DNA of 64,000 nucleotides from JAJTZA01 sp041744075 (GCA_041744075.1 JBGTLQ010000167.1:1-64000); one strand, 5' to 3'; numbered from the stretch's first letter, positions 53,965 to 62,239 are shown. Translations and numbers: made by a program. Notes: generated from the letters alone by a model not told the origin.

Positions 53965-54441
53965 CTATTCACCTCCGCACTCACTGGTGAATATGGCGGT
54001 GTAGAGATGCTCGTCGAACGGATCACCGATGGGGCTACGATGAGCGAGTGACTTGGAATAACCTCTCGGTTTGTCGCCGATAATCATGCAGATGGCATTT
54101 CCACGATACTGTAAACCGACAGACTCACCATCCGCCGACCATATGCATGCGAAATCCTCGGGTGAAGGGTGCTCAATCACGGCTTGATCTGAGGCTATAT
54201 CCTTCGAAATACCGGGCGGTTCTCCGCTTTTTTCCACATGTTCCCAATTTGTTGAGGCTGATGGTATGGTTGTGACAAACGCGGGACAATCTCTGGCTGG
54301 CTGCGCGATTTGAGGCTCGGATAAATACAGCCAAGCCATTCCGTCTCTCTCCTTAAGTATTGCTGTCCGATGGGAAACACAATGCCTCCATGAGAGAAAA
54401 AGCCCAGTGTCGCCGGATTGATTGATCGCTGGAATATTCAT
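53965..54441 (-). CDS. Hypothetical protein
   Basis: 158 residues, ATG at 54441. No family recognised. No signal or membrane segment. The second half has a compact mixed pattern (ACIWSADGESVGLQYRGNAICMIIGDKPRGYSKSLAHRSPIGDPFDEHLYTAIF), which suggests a small beta-rich domain. It lies 38 bases downstream of the YiiX-like lipoprotein gene on the same strand, so the two may be co-expressed and might be a toxin/immunity-like pair; that is speculation. Confidence 0.6.
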   Translation of the reverse strand: MNIPAINQSGDTGLFLSWRHCVSHRTAILKERDGMAWLYLSEPQIAQPARDCPAFVTTIPSASTNWEHVEKSGEPPGISKDIASDQAVIEHPSPEDFACIWSADGESVGLQYRGNAICMIIGDKPRGYSKSLAHRSPIGDPFDEHLYTAIFTSECGGE

Positions 54442-54479
54442 CGGAGTTTTGTAAGAATAACGTCAACTACCCGTTCCAG

Positions 54480-55073
54480 CTATTTCCGTTGAATGGTGAT
54501 CAATTTATCTGAGTTGAACATGTCGGATGGAGCAATGACATCCATTTCCAGTGGAATCTTTTTCCCATAGCGCTCTTGCATGATCTTGCGAACAAGCGGC
54601 GAAGTGAGGTCGAAATCTTTAAGATTTTTTAGAGAGCCGATTCTGATATCTGCGCCCCGATCGTACGCCTTCCAGACAAGTTCGGAACAGTAAACCTTCC
54701 TATCGGACCACTCGAAAAGCCAATCGTAATCTCTTCCCATGAATTGTTGAACTTCATTTTTGACCCTGAAGAAGTCAACATCATTGGAGTCCTTGAGGCG
54801 CTTAATGACATAATGTTCCCCTACCCCTCGCTTGATCCATTCGTCAAGCGGTGTCCGGGATACGGGTTGGATAGCTTCAAAAACAAATGGTTTATCATTC
54901 GAGAAGAAGATTATTCCCATGTGGGTGTAATCCGATTTGGTCGCAGCAGCAATTGCTTTCGCCTGACGCGACTGTGAGCGATGAAAGATAATATCACCAT
55001 CTTGAATTTCGGTTGCTTCCGAACACGCGGAAAGCAACCCCAGAATTAAAAGCCCGAAGAGTCGAAGGATCAT
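54480..55073 (-). CDS. YiiX/YebB-like NlpC/P60-superfamily lipoprotein
   Basis: 197 residues. Lipoprotein signal (LFGLLILGLLSAC, Cys at 17). The permuted NlpC/P60-like fold shows IQDGDIIFHRSQSRQAKAIAAATKSDYTHMGIIF with His at 51 and VYCSELVWKAY with the catalytic Cys at 129, the order used by YiiX-type enzymes. Probably a peptidase or amidase acting in the periplasm on cell-wall peptides or on lipids; substrate unclear. Confidence 0.85.
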   Translation of the reverse strand: MILRLFGLLILGLLSACSEATEIQDGDIIFHRSQSRQAKAIAAATKSDYTHMGIIFFSNDKPFVFEAIQPVSRTPLDEWIKRGVGEHYVIKRLKDSNDVDFFRVKNEVQQFMGRDYDWLFEWSDRKVYCSELVWKAYDRGADIRIGSLKNLKDFDLTSPLVRKIMQERYGKKIPLEMDVIAPSDMFNSDKLITIQRK

Positions 55074-55165
55074 AAATCGCTTTCCAACTGCAAGGTTGTC
55101 TAAAGTATCACGAAGGCTTTCGACTTGGGGCGAGTAGCCACTTGGCTAGCACCATCTTGTACCCA

Positions 55166-55471
55166 TTAGTTCCCCATGATCGATCGGTCATTGTTTGCAT
55201 TTTCTTCCCGGAGGTGAACTTCGCTTCTGTGTTCGTGGAGAATTCTTATACAAATATCTCTGCAAATGGGAACGGCATCTTTTCTGGTTTTGCCAGGAAA
55301 TTTGATCCAGATTCGGTCCCAAAGCCATGCTGGAATCTCCGAGCGGCCATCCCAGACCTCTGTTGCCCATCGTGCGAACAGCTTCTCGTGAGTCCGCATA
55401 AGGTTTTGGTAGTTCGCCAGCAGTTGTTGGTGCCGATCGGTAAGATCAGATGTCATATTTTCTGGGCACAT
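55166..55471 (-). CDS. Hypothetical protein, possibly 5'-shortened
   Basis: 101 residues from the ATG at 55471 (or 96 from the ATG at 55456). No family is recognised; the composition is that of a helical soluble protein (TDRHQQLLANYQNLMRTHEKLFARWATEVWDG, IPAWLWDRIW). The same frame stays open upstream for ~35 codons (RRYIAGDFITHKCHGKLKN...) with no usable start, so the gene may be a truncated copy. It opposes weak plus-strand frames. Confidence 0.5.
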   Translation of the reverse strand: MCPENMTSDLTDRHQQLLANYQNLMRTHEKLFARWATEVWDGRSEIPAWLWDRIWIKFPGKTRKDAVPICRDICIRILHEHRSEVHLREENANNDRSIMGN

Positions 55472-55797
55472 AGTGTTTTTGAGCTTCCCGTGACATTTGT
55501 GGGTAATGAAATCTCCGGCGATATATCTTCTACATATGTGGCCCCAAAGGCCAGACTCCTTCTTGGCGTCTCATTGGATTTCTTTAGCCGCACGGAGACC
55601 CCAGTTCAAGAAATTTGGAGATATCGAGTCAGGCCATGCGGTTGAGCGAGATTCTGAGTATTTGTCCCTCCGGCACTCGGCACTTCATCATGTGGAGGCA
55701 AACCTCAGTCTGATCAGGAAGAAGTGACGGCTGCGCCATTTGGGTTGCCATCGTGCTCGGAGATCACGATCCACCGGCTGAAATCAGGCGGGGAGAT

Positions 55798-55937
55798 TTA
55801 CCACAAAGATCACAAAGAGAGGGGGCAAGAAATTATGAATTATGAATGATCAGTGGTTGGTGGTCGGGCAACAGGTGAGGAAAGCATGCGAGGCGTTTGC
55901 CAGTCGCATCTTTGTGTTCTTTGCGTCCTTTGCGGTC
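55798..55937. repeat. Imperfect inverted repeat with CACAAAG/CTTTGTG arms
   Basis: TTACCACAAAGATCACAAAGAG (from 55798) faces CTTTGTGTTCTTTGCGTCCTTTGCGGTC (to 55937) across ~90 bases. The motif resembles palindromic intergenic elements common in many environmental bacteria. Arms are imperfect. Confidence 0.5.
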
Positions 55938-56028
55938 AATGAGTTGATTTTAGGTCTAAAAATCTCTGCGTCTCAGCCTTGGTCAGGCGGTCTCAGCTGT
56001 GCTCCGGCTTTGTTCAAAAGTCGATTAG

Positions 56029-56054
56029 AAGAAATTTGTTCCAAATTCCTCTAC
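56029..56054 (-). repeat. 26-base dispersed repeat, copy 2
   Basis: Exact reverse complement of 42184-42209. The core is the small palindrome around CAAATT/AATTTG. It lies ahead of the BMC operon end, in gene-free DNA. Confidence 0.85.
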
Positions 56055-56125
56055 GCTGATTTCTTGAGAGGCAGACTCTCTCTGGTTCTGTGTGCTCCTC
56101 AAATCCGTGGTTACAGTCCGTGCTG

Positions 56126-57052
56126 CTATCCGACCACTTTACGAATCGTGTCCTGGAGCGCTTTGGCTGAGGCTTGGAGGCCGTTGAGTTCTTTGGGCCA
56201 GAGTTCGACTTCGATGTGTTGGACGACGCCGCGTCGTCCGACGACGGTGGGCACGCTGATTGAGACATTGCGGAGTCCGTAAGCGCCGTTCACGAGGCTT
56301 GAGACGGGCAGGATGCGCTGACGGTCCAGGGCGATGCAATCGATCACTTCGCGGATGGCCACGCCAACAGCCCAACCGGCACCGCCTTTGCGGGAGATGA
56401 CTTCCGCACCGCTTTTTTGGGTGCGTTCGAACAATTGGGTTTGGAAGGTGGGGGTTACTCCGGGGAATTTGAGCAAAGGAAATCCGTCCACGGTGGCAGA
56501 GGACCAAATAGGAACCATCGTGTCTCCATGTTCCCCGAGGATCATCGCTCGGACTTGAGTTGGCGGGAGCTTAAGGGCTGCGGAAATCAACGAACAGAAG
56601 CGGGAGGTGTCGAGAACGGTGCCAAGGCCAAGGACTTGGTGGGCGGGAAGACCGGTCTCGCGCTGGGCGAGGAAGGTGAGCACATCCACGGGGTTCGAGA
56701 CCACAAAAAGGATCGCGTCTTTTCTGAGTCCGGCTTCTTTGAGACTTTTCAGAATCCCGAGAAACAGCGTCACATTGCGATTGATGAGATCCAAACGGGA
56801 TTCATCAGGTTTGCGGCGCAGGCCGGCGGTGATACAAATAATGTCAGCTTGAGCCGCTTCCGTGTAGGTGGCTGCCGCGATGGTTTGGTCGGCACAAAAG
56901 GCGGCCCCATGCAGAAGGTCAAGGGCTTCCCCTTCGGCGGTGGCTTGATTGGCATCGAGGATGAGAATTTCTTTGACGATGCCCGAGCATTGCAAAGCAA
57001 AAGCTGCGCAAGATCCCACCCGACCACCACCACCAATAATTGCGACTTTCAT
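56126..57052 (-). CDS. NAD-dependent lactate/malate dehydrogenase of the BMC operon
   Basis: 308 residues. Rossmann opening MKVAIIGGGGRVGSCAAFAL, then LDHGAAF-type loop, NPVDVLTFLAQ and the catalytic His in GEHGDTMVPIWS. In the specificity loop ITAGLRRKPDESRLDLINRN, Arg stands where lactate dehydrogenases have Gln, as in malate dehydrogenases. In this operon it is the last gene and probably recycles NADH/NAD+ for the aldehyde dehydrogenase by reducing an oxoacid. The substrate is uncertain. Confidence 0.88.
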   Translation of the reverse strand: MKVAIIGGGGRVGSCAAFALQCSGIVKEILILDANQATAEGEALDLLHGAAFCADQTIAAATYTEAAQADIICITAGLRRKPDESRLDLINRNVTLFLGILKSLKEAGLRKDAILFVVSNPVDVLTFLAQRETGLPAHQVLGLGTVLDTSRFCSLISAALKLPPTQVRAMILGEHGDTMVPIWSSATVDGFPLLKFPGVTPTFQTQLFERTQKSGAEVISRKGGAGWAVGVAIREVIDCIALDRQRILPVSSLVNGAYGLRNVSISVPTVVGRRGVVQHIEVELWPKELNGLQASAKALQDTIRKVVG

Positions 57053-57058
57053 AAATGC

Positions 57059-58105
57059 TTAGTTTTTGAGGTTTGCGATGATTTCGTCAGTGAGCTTCTG
57101 AACAAGCGTCTCGAACTCGGCAGGCTGCTCGGTTTGGGTCATCGGATTATAAGGGGTCACCGGCGACGAACATCCATGGGACCCACACATTTGTGTCCAA
57201 GGATCGACCTCGCAGAGTTCAGCGGGCTTCAAATCAAAACGATTGTCAGGAAGTCCCATCGATTTTTTGATCTTTAGGAGATCATCCAATTTTTCGCAAG
57301 GAATGGAAGCAGAGCCCGGCAGAGATTGGGCGAGGATCACGGTGCGGCAATAGGCATCGGTGATTTCCATTTTGAAATAAGCGTCTTCCACGGATTTGCC
57401 CCAACAGATGACGCCATGACATCCCATGATGATCGACTGATGGTTCGGAGCGAGCGGAGTGATCGAGGCTGCAATTTCTGGTGAGCCTGGAGTTTGGTAG
57501 GACGCCACGGCGACCTGACCAACAAAAACTTCCAATTCAGGAATCAGCCGGGCGGGAGGTTCCAGTTCTTTGATCGCAAAGGCGCCGGCGTGACAGGGAT
57601 GCGCGTGACAGACTGAAAATGCGGCCGGGGTAGAGTCATAGATGGCCAAATGCGTGGTGAATTCGCTGGAGCGTTTCCACGTGCCGCCGAGTTGGTTGCC
57701 TTTGCCATCAACCAAGGTGAGCATCTCAGGCGTCATGAAACCCTTGCTCACTCCGGTGGGTGTGACAATAAAACGATCTGGAGCGAGGCGGCAGGAGATG
57801 TTGCCCCCATTGCCGTCACAATATTCGCGAGCCCAGATCCGTCGCCCGATATCGCAGATTTCTTCTTTGAGTTTCTGGGCCAGTGGGGAGTTGAAGAGCT
57901 TTTGATCATCGCTGGAAGAAAGAGGAGAGGCCGCTGTGACAGCCACCGAAACCGGCTGAGCGGCGGCATCAAAGACAATTTTGATGCCTGCTTCCGTGAG
58001 GAGGTCTTTGGCACCGGGAGTGAGACGAATGTCGCGGTTGTAACGGAACTCTTTCGATCCGGTGGTGATAAAGTTTTCAGCTTCTTTTTGGGCAAACAAT
58101 GTCAT
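57059..58105 (-). CDS. Class II aldolase of the microcompartment, with N-terminal extension
   Basis: 348 residues, against about 215 for FucA-type fuculose-phosphate aldolases. Residues ~75-315 form the class II aldolase/adducin fold: GNGGNISCRL, SSEFTTHLAIY, zinc-binding HAHPCH at about 167-172 and the third His in MGCHGV at about 230. The first ~70 residues are an extension with LTPGAKDLLTEAGIKIVF. The C-terminus (ETLVQKLTDEIIANLK) looks like an amphipathic encapsulation helix. It should cleave fuculose or rhamnulose phosphate to lactaldehyde and DHAP inside the shell. Confidence 0.9.
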   Translation of the reverse strand: MTLFAQKEAENFITTGSKEFRYNRDIRLTPGAKDLLTEAGIKIVFDAAAQPVSVAVTAASPLSSSDDQKLFNSPLAQKLKEEICDIGRRIWAREYCDGNGGNISCRLAPDRFIVTPTGVSKGFMTPEMLTLVDGKGNQLGGTWKRSSEFTTHLAIYDSTPAAFSVCHAHPCHAGAFAIKELEPPARLIPELEVFVGQVAVASYQTPGSPEIAASITPLAPNHQSIIMGCHGVICWGKSVEDAYFKMEITDAYCRTVILAQSLPGSASIPCEKLDDLLKIKKSMGLPDNRFDLKPAELCEVDPWTQMCGSHGCSSPVTPYNPMTQTEQPAEFETLVQKLTDEIIANLKN

Positions 58106-58108
58106 GGC

Positions 58109-58387
58109 TTATTTTTGGTAAAAGATTTCGTCAACGAGTGCGGCACAATAGGCGTCAACAGGGGTGGGTTCGGGAAAGGGGCAAGCGGCTTCGCGGCCTT
58201 CGCTAATGGCGATGGTCTGTCCGATGTTGGCGCCGAGTTGATCATAAACCACGATGGCGGGATCGTATTGATTCTTCCCGTCCAGAGTTTCCCGGCGCCA
58301 AGGCAACGTGAGGAGAAGGCGTTCCCCGGAAAACCGGGGAGATCGAACAGCGAGAGTCACATTGCCAATGACGGTTCCAAGTCTCAC
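58109..58387 (-). CDS. BMC-P shell vertex protein (EutN/CcmL type), copy 1
   Basis: 92 residues, one EutN/CcmL domain: MRLGTVIGNVTLAVRSPRFSGERLLLTLP and the AIVVYDQLGANIGQTIAISEG strand that forms the pentamer. Such pentamers cap the corners of the icosahedral shell. It overlaps the next upstream BMC-P gene by 4 bases. Its sequence is more divergent from the other two copies. Confidence 0.95.
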   Translation of the reverse strand: MRLGTVIGNVTLAVRSPRFSGERLLLTLPWRRETLDGKNQYDPAIVVYDQLGANIGQTIAISEGREAACPFPEPTPVDAYCAALVDEIFYQK

Positions 58388-58647
58388 AGGGCAAGGCTCC
58401 TTTCCGGGTCAATGATTCCCATCACATTCCATCGGGCGGGACTAAGTTCGTCACCAACCATTTTGCGCGATTCTTTTCCATCACTGGAGATCAGCACTTT
58501 CTGATTGATGCCGGCACCGAGGTTATCGATCACGATTTGAGGCGGCACATCCGGGCTTTCAGGGACCGCGATGAGCAAACGCCAGCCTTCGAGGCTGGGA
58601 TGTTTGACCGTCGAGATGATCTGGCCGTGGATGGTGGCAGTGCGCAT
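58384..58647 (-). CDS. BMC-P shell vertex protein, copy 2
   Basis: 87 residues: MRTATIHGQIISTVKHPSLEGWRLLIAVPESPDVPPQIVIDNLGAGINQKVLISSDGKESRKMVG. The EutN/CcmL fold is clear from 'VIDNLGAGINQKVLISSDG'. It lies one base downstream of the aldehyde dehydrogenase stop and overlaps the next BMC-P gene by 4 bases. Confidence 0.95.
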   Translation of the reverse strand: MRTATIHGQIISTVKHPSLEGWRLLIAVPESPDVPPQIVIDNLGAGINQKVLISSDGKESRKMVGDELSPARWNVMGIIDPERSLAL

Positions 58648-58648
58648 G

Positions 58649-60076
58649 TTAAAACAGGTTCAGTTCCTCAACCATCACGCAGCGGCGTGAGCGGGTAAAT
58701 GTCATGGGAGTCGTGACCCCCTCCCCTGTGGGTGTGGCGATGCTAAAGCTAAGGAATCCCTCGCCTCCAAGGCCAAGGCCGGTCATGCAGGGGCCGTTTT
58801 TGATGAACAACGTGGTATCAACCGCTTGAGCCATCTTGGTGAGGGCGTGAATATTGGTCGAATGGATCATGGCAGTGTGTTTGTAGCCATGCTCGGTCTT
58901 GATGGCAGCCGCGATGGCCGCATCGACATTGGGAACACGAACAACCGGGATGAATGGCATCATTTGCTCTTCATCCACAAAGATGTGGTCCGCTTTGGTT
59001 TCGCCAAAAAGAAGTTGGGTCGAAGACGGGACGGTCACGCCAATCGCCTGGGCCAGCACAGCCGCGTCGCGTCCGACCATGTCGCGGTTGACGGAAGCAT
59101 GTCCGCACCCGGCGCCCTGTCCCTGAGGAAAAACAAAGGCTTTTTCCGTGAGTTGATCGATCTGTGAGGACGTGAGTTGAACCGCGCCCGCGTTTTTGAG
59201 AGCAGTGATGAGCTTGTCGGCGACACTCTCGACCACAAAGACCTGCTTCTCGCCGATGCACAGCAGGTTGTTGTCATAGGAAGCTCCTTGAATGATCGCC
59301 CGAGCGGCCGCATCAAGATTGGCGGTTTCATCCACAACGACTGGAGGGTTGCCTGGACCTGCGCAAATGGCACGCTTGCCAGTCTTCATCGCTGCGGCCA
59401 CCACGGCGGGACCGCCGGTAACGCAAAGCAAACGGACCAAATCGTGACGACACATCTGGTCAAAAGTCTCCAGGGTGGGTTTGATCACCGTGGTGAGAAG
59501 ATCCGAAATTCCGGTCTCTTGAAAAATGGCTTCGTTGTAAGCTTTGATAGCAATAGCCGCACATTTGGCGGCTGCCGGATGGGTGTTGAAGACCACCGAA
59601 TTGCCAGAAGCAATCATGTTAATTGCGTTTCCTGTCAGAGTGGGAACGCTATGGGTTGAAGGCGTCACAGCGCCGATGACACCCCATGGAGCAAAGTCAA
59701 TGACCGTGAGCCCAAAGTCGCCGCTGAAAGCGTGACGTTCCATAAATTCCACGCCGGGAACCAAGTCGCCACAGATTTTTAGTTTCTCGATTTTATGATC
59801 CAGCCGTCCAATTTTGGTTTCGGCAAATTCGATTTCTCCCCACTCCTTGGCCTTGGCGACACAAAGTCGGCGGATCACATTGATGGCTTGCTTACGGGCG
59901 GTGATGCCTTTTTCGCGAAGAGCCTGGAAGGATCGATCCGCGGCTTCCACGGCCTCGTTCATCGAGTCATAAACCCCGAAGCGGGAAACCCCCCCTGTTT
60001 TTGCGGGAGCTGCTTGTATTTGCAGCCTGCTAAGAACTTCGCTGACAACTTTGGAAACCAATTTTTCGTCTATCAT
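58649..60076 (-). CDS. CoA-acylating aldehyde dehydrogenase (PduP/EutE-like)
   Basis: 475 residues. The first ~20 (IDEKLVSKVVSEVLSRLQ) form an amphipathic encapsulation helix of the kind that directs cargo to the shell. Catalytic Cys at about 273 in NNLLCIGEKQVFVVE; NAD-binding motifs include NTHPAAAKCAAIAI and VTGGPAVVAAAMKTGKRAICAGPGNPPVVVDETANLD. It oxidises lactaldehyde or propionaldehyde to acyl-CoA with NAD+. Between BMC-P genes in the operon. Confidence 0.94.
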   Translation of the reverse strand: MIDEKLVSKVVSEVLSRLQIQAAPAKTGGVSRFGVYDSMNEAVEAADRSFQALREKGITARKQAINVIRRLCVAKAKEWGEIEFAETKIGRLDHKIEKLKICGDLVPGVEFMERHAFSGDFGLTVIDFAPWGVIGAVTPSTHSVPTLTGNAINMIASGNSVVFNTHPAAAKCAAIAIKAYNEAIFQETGISDLLTTVIKPTLETFDQMCRHDLVRLLCVTGGPAVVAAAMKTGKRAICAGPGNPPVVVDETANLDAAARAIIQGASYDNNLLCIGEKQVFVVESVADKLITALKNAGAVQLTSSQIDQLTEKAFVFPQGQGAGCGHASVNRDMVGRDAAVLAQAIGVTVPSSTQLLFGETKADHIFVDEEQMMPFIPVVRVPNVDAAIAAAIKTEHGYKHTAMIHSTNIHALTKMAQAVDTTLFIKNGPCMTGLGLGGEGFLSFSIATPTGEGVTTPMTFTRSRRCVMVEELNLF

Positions 60077-60088
60077 AATGAGAGTGGC

Positions 60089-60397
60089 CTAATTGGCCCG
60101 GAACACTGTTTTTCGCCCCATGTCGACCGTGTCAACGATGCCAACAACAACGGCATCAACCGGGGAATCCTTATCTTCCGAGGCAAGACGGGCCGAACTG
60201 CCTTGGACAATGAGCACCACCTCGCCCTCTCCGGCTCCAAGCGCATCCACAGCGATAATCGTGGATGAACCGGGACGGAATTCGTGAGCGGCAGCCGAGT
60301 CCATCACCAAGGGCCGCACAACAAGGAATTTGCTCCCTGTCATTTTCGCGTTTTTCTTGGTGGCAACAAGACTGCCCTCCACACGAGCGAGGATCAT
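60089..60397 (-). CDS. BMC-P shell vertex protein, copy 3
   Basis: 102 residues: MILARVEGSLVATKKNAKMTGSKFLVVRPL, STIIAVDALGAGEGEVVLIVQGSSAR. The classic EutN/CcmL motif DALGAGEGEVVLIVQGSSAR is well kept, making this the most canonical of the three. Stop one base from the neighbouring BMC-H gene and 12 bases upstream of the aldehyde dehydrogenase gene. Confidence 0.96.
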   Translation of the reverse strand: MILARVEGSLVATKKNAKMTGSKFLVVRPLVMDSAAAHEFRPGSSTIIAVDALGAGEGEVVLIVQGSSARLASEDKDSPVDAVVVGIVDTVDMGRKTVFRAN

Positions 60398-60398
60398 G

Positions 60399-60680
60399 TT
60401 ACTTGAGTTTGGGGAGGACCGCGTTCAAGTCGTTGTGCGGACGTGCGATCACGCTCACGCTGACAACTTCGCCCAGCGATTGAGCGGCTGTTTTTCCGGC
60501 TTCCGTGGCGGCTTTGACAGCGGCGACATCACCAGTGACAACGACCGTCACGAGGGCGTTGCCGACTTGGGTCATTGGGCCGACGAGTTCGACGTTGGCG
60601 GATTTTAACATTGCGTCAGTGGCTTCGACGAGGGCGATGAGGCCCCGGGTTTCGATCATTCCTATTGCTTGTTGTGCCAT
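60399..60680 (-). CDS. BMC-H shell hexamer protein, copy 1
   Basis: 93 residues from the ATG at 60680; the frame opens further upstream but the family starts here (MAQQAIGMIETRGLIALVEATDAMLKSANVELVG). The pore stretch reads TQVGNALVTV, without the GSG of PduA-type pores. Typical end ARPHNDLNAVLPK. It lies 1 base from the BMC-P gene and 19 bases from the acetate kinase gene. Confidence 0.95.
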   Translation of the reverse strand: MAQQAIGMIETRGLIALVEATDAMLKSANVELVGPMTQVGNALVTVVVTGDVAAVKAATEAGKTAAQSLGEVVSVSVIARPHNDLNAVLPKLK

Positions 60681-60699
60681 ATGGTTAGTTGGGTTGGTA

Positions 60700-61890
60700 T
60701 TAGTTGGATTGGAGGGTGGAAAGTTTTTGCCACGCGTTGCGGGCGATGATGATTTCTTCATTGGTGGGGATTACACGGACATCAATTTTTGAGTCCGGTT
60801 TGGAGAGGACCGCTTCGGTGGCGTGGGTTTTGGCATTGGCTTCGTCATCGAAGCTAAGCCCAATAAAATCGAGGTTGGCGCAAACGCGTGCGCGGAGAGC
60901 GGGGTCATTTTCGCCAATGCCTGCGGTGAAAAGAATGGCGTCCACGCCATTCATCTCCACAAGAAATTGGCCAATGTATTTGCGTATGGCGCCGACAAAA
61001 ACGTCCAAGGCAATGGCAGCGTCTTCGTTTCCTGCGGCAGCTGCTTCGCGCACATCCCGCATGTCCCCGGTTTCCAAACCGGACAAGCCCTTGAGGCCGG
61101 AGCTGCTTGTGAGGGCTTTTTCCACGGCATCAATGCCAAGACCCAGGTCGCGGGCCAGATAGATAAAGGCAAAGACGTCGAAGTCACCGACGCGATTATT
61201 TTGTGGCAGGCCGCTTTGAGCCGTCATTCCCCAGCTGGAATTGATCGCCTTGCCATTTTGGACGGCGGCGATTGACGAGCTTCCGCCGAGGTGACAGGAA
61301 ATAATGCGGAGGTTATTCGTGCCGCGGAGTTCCGCGTAACGCTCGGTCACATAGCGATGACTGGCTCCATGGAATCCCATGCGACGGATGCCATGATCAA
61401 TGTCCCATGCCCGAGGCACAGGAAACCTGCGGTTGGCCTCTGGCACGTGATCGTAGAACGCCGTTTCAAAGGTGCCGATGCAGGGAACCTGCGGGTAGAG
61501 CCGGTTAAAAACCCTCACTCCGGCAATATAGGGAGGGTTATGAGCCGGGAGGAGCGTGTTAAAATCCTCCATGGCTTTCAGGACACCTTCATCCATGATT
61601 TGTGTTCCGCTCACGCCGCGCGCTGCGACGGGCTTGAATCCCACCGCAGCAAGTCCTGAAAAACCGCCGAGCGCTTCCTCAACAAACAGAACGGCGGCTT
61701 CGTGATCCGAAAATGCGGACACACCGCTTTTCGATTCCTCATCACCGATCTGATATTTCCATGGTGATTCACTGGAACCGATCCGCTCGATCCCACCCTT
61801 GGCCAGCACACGCTCGGACGGCATCTCAATCAAGCGGAACTTGAAGGAGGTGCTGCCGATATTGGCGACCAGGATGTGTGCGGGGTCCAT
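60700..61890 (-). CDS. ackA: Acetate kinase
   Basis: 396 residues from the ATG at 61890 (MDPAHILVANIGSTSFKFRL, the ASKHA opening); the longer frame up to 61941 is less likely. MGFHGASHRYV, ISCHLGGSSSIAA and FTAGIGENDPALRARV are the nucleotide and catalytic motifs. Turns acyl phosphate from PduL into acid plus ATP. It sits inside the shell operon between BMC-H genes, so it is probably tied to the compartment pathway, with propionate or acetate as product. Confidence 0.94.
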   Translation of the reverse strand: MDPAHILVANIGSTSFKFRLIEMPSERVLAKGGIERIGSSESPWKYQIGDEESKSGVSAFSDHEAAVLFVEEALGGFSGLAAVGFKPVAARGVSGTQIMDEGVLKAMEDFNTLLPAHNPPYIAGVRVFNRLYPQVPCIGTFETAFYDHVPEANRRFPVPRAWDIDHGIRRMGFHGASHRYVTERYAELRGTNNLRIISCHLGGSSSIAAVQNGKAINSSWGMTAQSGLPQNNRVGDFDVFAFIYLARDLGLGIDAVEKALTSSSGLKGLSGLETGDMRDVREAAAAGNEDAAIALDVFVGAIRKYIGQFLVEMNGVDAILFTAGIGENDPALRARVCANLDFIGLSFDDEANAKTHATEAVLSKPDSKIDVRVIPTNEEIIIARNAWQKLSTLQSN

Positions 61891-61912
61891 GATAGAAAAA
61901 CGCGGAGGCGAA

Positions 61913-62215
61913 TTACTTAGAAGCTGTCGCAGGTTTGCCACCGAGGAACTTGCCTAGTTTGACAAGGTCTTCATGCGGGCGTGGGATCACGTGCACGGCA
62001 ACCACTTCTCCGAGCGTGCTTGCGGCGGTGGCACCGGCCTCTACGGCGGCTTTCACGGCAGCCACATCTCCCTTGAGGAAAACGGCCACATTGCCGGAGC
62101 CAATTTTTTCCCAGCCCACCAACTCGACGTTGGCGGCCTTCAACATGGCGTCCGTTGCTTCAAACTGGGCGGTGAGGCCCTTCGTTTCGATCATTCCTAA
62201 TGCTTGTCCAGCCAT
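61913..62215 (-). CDS. BMC-H shell hexamer protein, copy 2 (GSG pore)
   Basis: 100 residues. MAGQALGMIETKGLTAQFEATDAMLKAANVELVGWEKIGSGNVAVFLKGDVAAVKAAVEAG. The pore loop KIGSG matches the polar pore of PduA-type hexamers. A C-terminal tail (GGKPATASK) is longer than in the other copies. It lies 22 bases upstream of the ackA start on the same strand. Confidence 0.96.
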   Translation of the reverse strand: MAGQALGMIETKGLTAQFEATDAMLKAANVELVGWEKIGSGNVAVFLKGDVAAVKAAVEAGATAASTLGEVVAVHVIPRPHEDLVKLGKFLGGKPATASK

Positions 62216-62239
62216 AATAGTATTTCTTTCGGTTTGGGT

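Larger units (their letters stand above)
55472..56125. other. Gene-free stretch with dispersed repeats
   Basis: 654 bases with no convincing gene. It holds the inverted repeat at 55798-55937 and the repeat copy at 56029-56054. No coding frame has recognisable protein signatures. Confidence 0.6.

Noticed and set aside
55142..55645. 167-codon plus-strand frame opposite the 55166 gene
   Set aside because: Less protein-like than the minus-strand frame and without a known family; kept only as non-coding.
56417..57277. 286-codon plus-strand frame over the dehydrogenase and aldolase genes
   Set aside because: Antisense of two identified BMC-operon genes.
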